Source: Candidatus Kuenenia stuttgartensis
GTDB taxonomy: Bacteria; Planctomycetota; Planctomycetia; Isosphaerales; Isosphaeraceae
NCBI GenBank assembly: GCA_945865635.1
Contig: CAMBEP010000004.1
Coordinates: forward strand, 62,001-126,000
DNA: 64,000 bases
Reading direction: 5' to 3'
The notes beneath the pieces were generated by a model. The model saw only the letters and a list, made by a program, of their open reading frames with translations. It ran no database searches and had not been told where the DNA came from. The translations under genes and the position numbers were made by a program. Position 1 is the first letter of the stretch, and each line of letters opens with the position of its first letter. Shown here piece after piece: positions 63,153 to 64,000 of the stretch.

Positions 63153-64000
63153 TTAAGATTGACCGTTCAAACCGGTAGCAAAAGTCTGTTCCGACCAGGC
63201 TCTGATGAAGGGGTGATTTGCAACCACCCGGGCAGGATCATTTAAATCGGTGGCAATTCTGGCGGCGGCGCGTGCAAGGCCTGTCAATTCCTGCTGATGC
63301 ATGACATCCGATTCTGCAAGTGCCAGCCAAAAATAGCTCATTGCCGATAGGTTTGTGATCAGATCGCCGATCTTGGGGCCCAAGGTTCGTTCAAACCAGA
63401 CCCGGACCGCACTTTGAAGCCGGTCCTCGGAAACAGGGCCTGATTTGCGATGAAACTCGCTCGCAAGCTCGATGGCCAGTTCATCAGGCCTGAACCAGTG
63501 CGGCAAGGCCTTGCAGATCAGCTCCGAATCGTGTTTCAAGGCCTCTGCGGAAACATTCAATGGGTTTTTATCCACCAGGATCTCGGTCCAGTTTTCCCAA
63601 TTGGTTTCATCTTCGTCAGTCCATGTCAGAATCTCATGACGTAAATAACCCGCTGTCCAGGCCGAGGGGCCCGATTTAAATTCCTTATGCCAGCCTGCTT
63701 CCAAAAGTGCACTGATCCAGAATTTTACCAATGTGATATGTGTACATACCATGCGCGGAAGAGCCAGTTCCGGGACAAAATCCGTGCAGTCTTGGGTCGC
63801 TTCAATTCGTTCAAATATTCGGATTCCACGGCTCCAGGAGCCGCCCAGGATGAATCGGCATGCCGTTTCTCCGGCCGTTTCGAGACCTGTGCCGAACTGG
63901 CCTGCGGCTGTGAGGTCGGTGACCCAGCCAGTGCATCCAGCGTCTTGGGTTTCTGGGGTACCGGCAGGTGTCGTGGTTCGTTTTTCAATTGGGGAATCGG
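63153..64000 (-). CDS. Hypothetical protein, N-terminus outside window
   Basis: Open on the minus strand from the window edge (first full codon at 63998) to the stop at 63153, about 281 codons with no stop. The internal ATG at 63752 is not needed as a start: the reading upstream of it (GQFGTGLETAGETACRFILGGSWSRGIRIFERIEATQDC then DFVPELALPRMVCTHITLVKFW) is protein-like and continuous with the downstream part (HKEFKSGPSAW, WTDEDETNWENWTEIL). No family, signal peptide or membrane segment is recognised. It has several Trp and Cys and a helical C-terminal half. A competing frame at 63725-63988 is judged a shadow. Confidence 0.65.
   Translation of the reverse strand, partial: DSPIEKRTTTPAGTPETQDAGCTGWVTDLTAAGQFGTGLETAGETACRFILGGSWSRGIRIFERIEATQDCTDFVPELALPRMVCTHITLVKFWISALLEAGWHKEFKSGPSAWTAGYLRHEILTWTDEDETNWENWTEILVDKNPLNVSAEALKHDSELICKALPHWFRPDELAIELASEFHRKSGPVSEDRLQSAVRVWFERTLGPKIGDLITNLSAMSYFWLALAESDVMHQQELTGLARAAARIATDLNDPARVVANHPFIRAWSEQTFATGLNGQS

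Noticed and set aside
63725-63988. 87-residue minus-strand frame near the right edge
   Set aside because: Overlaps the longer minus-strand frame that continues into 63153-63752; the other frame reads as continuous protein.

Overview
The window is planctomycete chromosome. The evidence is a set of families that are expanded or typical in that phylum: a HEAT-repeat cytochrome of the PVC heme-binding type, a PSCyt/DUF1549-DUF1553 protein next to a DUF1501 protein, a DUF1080 protein, a giant secreted subtilase with an N-terminal LEQREVLT-type motif, an enlarged SecA, and several lineage-specific secreted proteins. The genus cannot be fixed from sequence alone; a Gemmatales-like member is a guess. 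Base composition is moderately GC-rich, except for an AT-rich patch inside the restriction-modification gene near 61.5-62.4 kb.

Layout. 0-5.5 kb: end of a c-type cytochrome, an alpha/beta hydrolase, two unknown proteins and a thioredoxin-like (TlpA) protein. 5.6-10.3 kb: ribBA, a TPR protein and the helicase hrpB. 10.3-10.7 kb: a block of palindromic repeats, then tRNA-Cys. 11-15 kb: the PSCyt and DUF1501 pair. 14.9-16.9 kb: a YjhG-type sugar-acid dehydratase. 17-24 kb: two subtilases flanking thyX, with a second repeat block. 24-30 kb: DUF3467 protein, waaA and secA on the minus strand. 30-35 kb: a tight plus-strand run of MBL hydrolase, nucleotidyltransferases, ruvX and an NAD-dependent epimerase. 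35.5-38.5 kb: a LodA/LodB pair, i.e. a predicted cysteine-tryptophylquinone oxidase with its maturation flavoprotein. 38.5-43.5 kb: PAS-GGDEF protein, RlmI-type methyltransferase, DtxR-type regulator, ThiO-type oxidase. 43.7-55.4 kb: a long co-directional cluster of mostly uncharacterised envelope proteins. 55.7-59.7 kb: a Tat-exported molybdenum hydroxylase. 60-62.8 kb: an MmeI-like Type IIG restriction-modification gene broken by one in-frame TAA. 62.8-63.0 kb: a nested inverted-repeat element. 63.2 kb to the edge: a minus-strand gene that runs out of the window.

How the genes work together. Three groups have an evident shared job. The LodA/LodB pair overlaps by four bases, and LodA carries candidate quinone-forming residues (Cys441 and Trp510). 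The three molybdenum hydroxylase subunits are adjacent and are followed by a small Cys-containing protein. The 44.98-55.40 kb cluster has start-stop overlaps at three of its four junctions and combines a secreted alpha-barrel/HEAT protein, a membrane-anchored protein, an FHA-transmembrane-propeller protein, a solute-binding-like protein and an unknown secreted protein; it is the best candidate here for an undescribed envelope system. The remaining genes are mostly housekeeping. All functional statements rest on reading motifs by eye; no database search was run.
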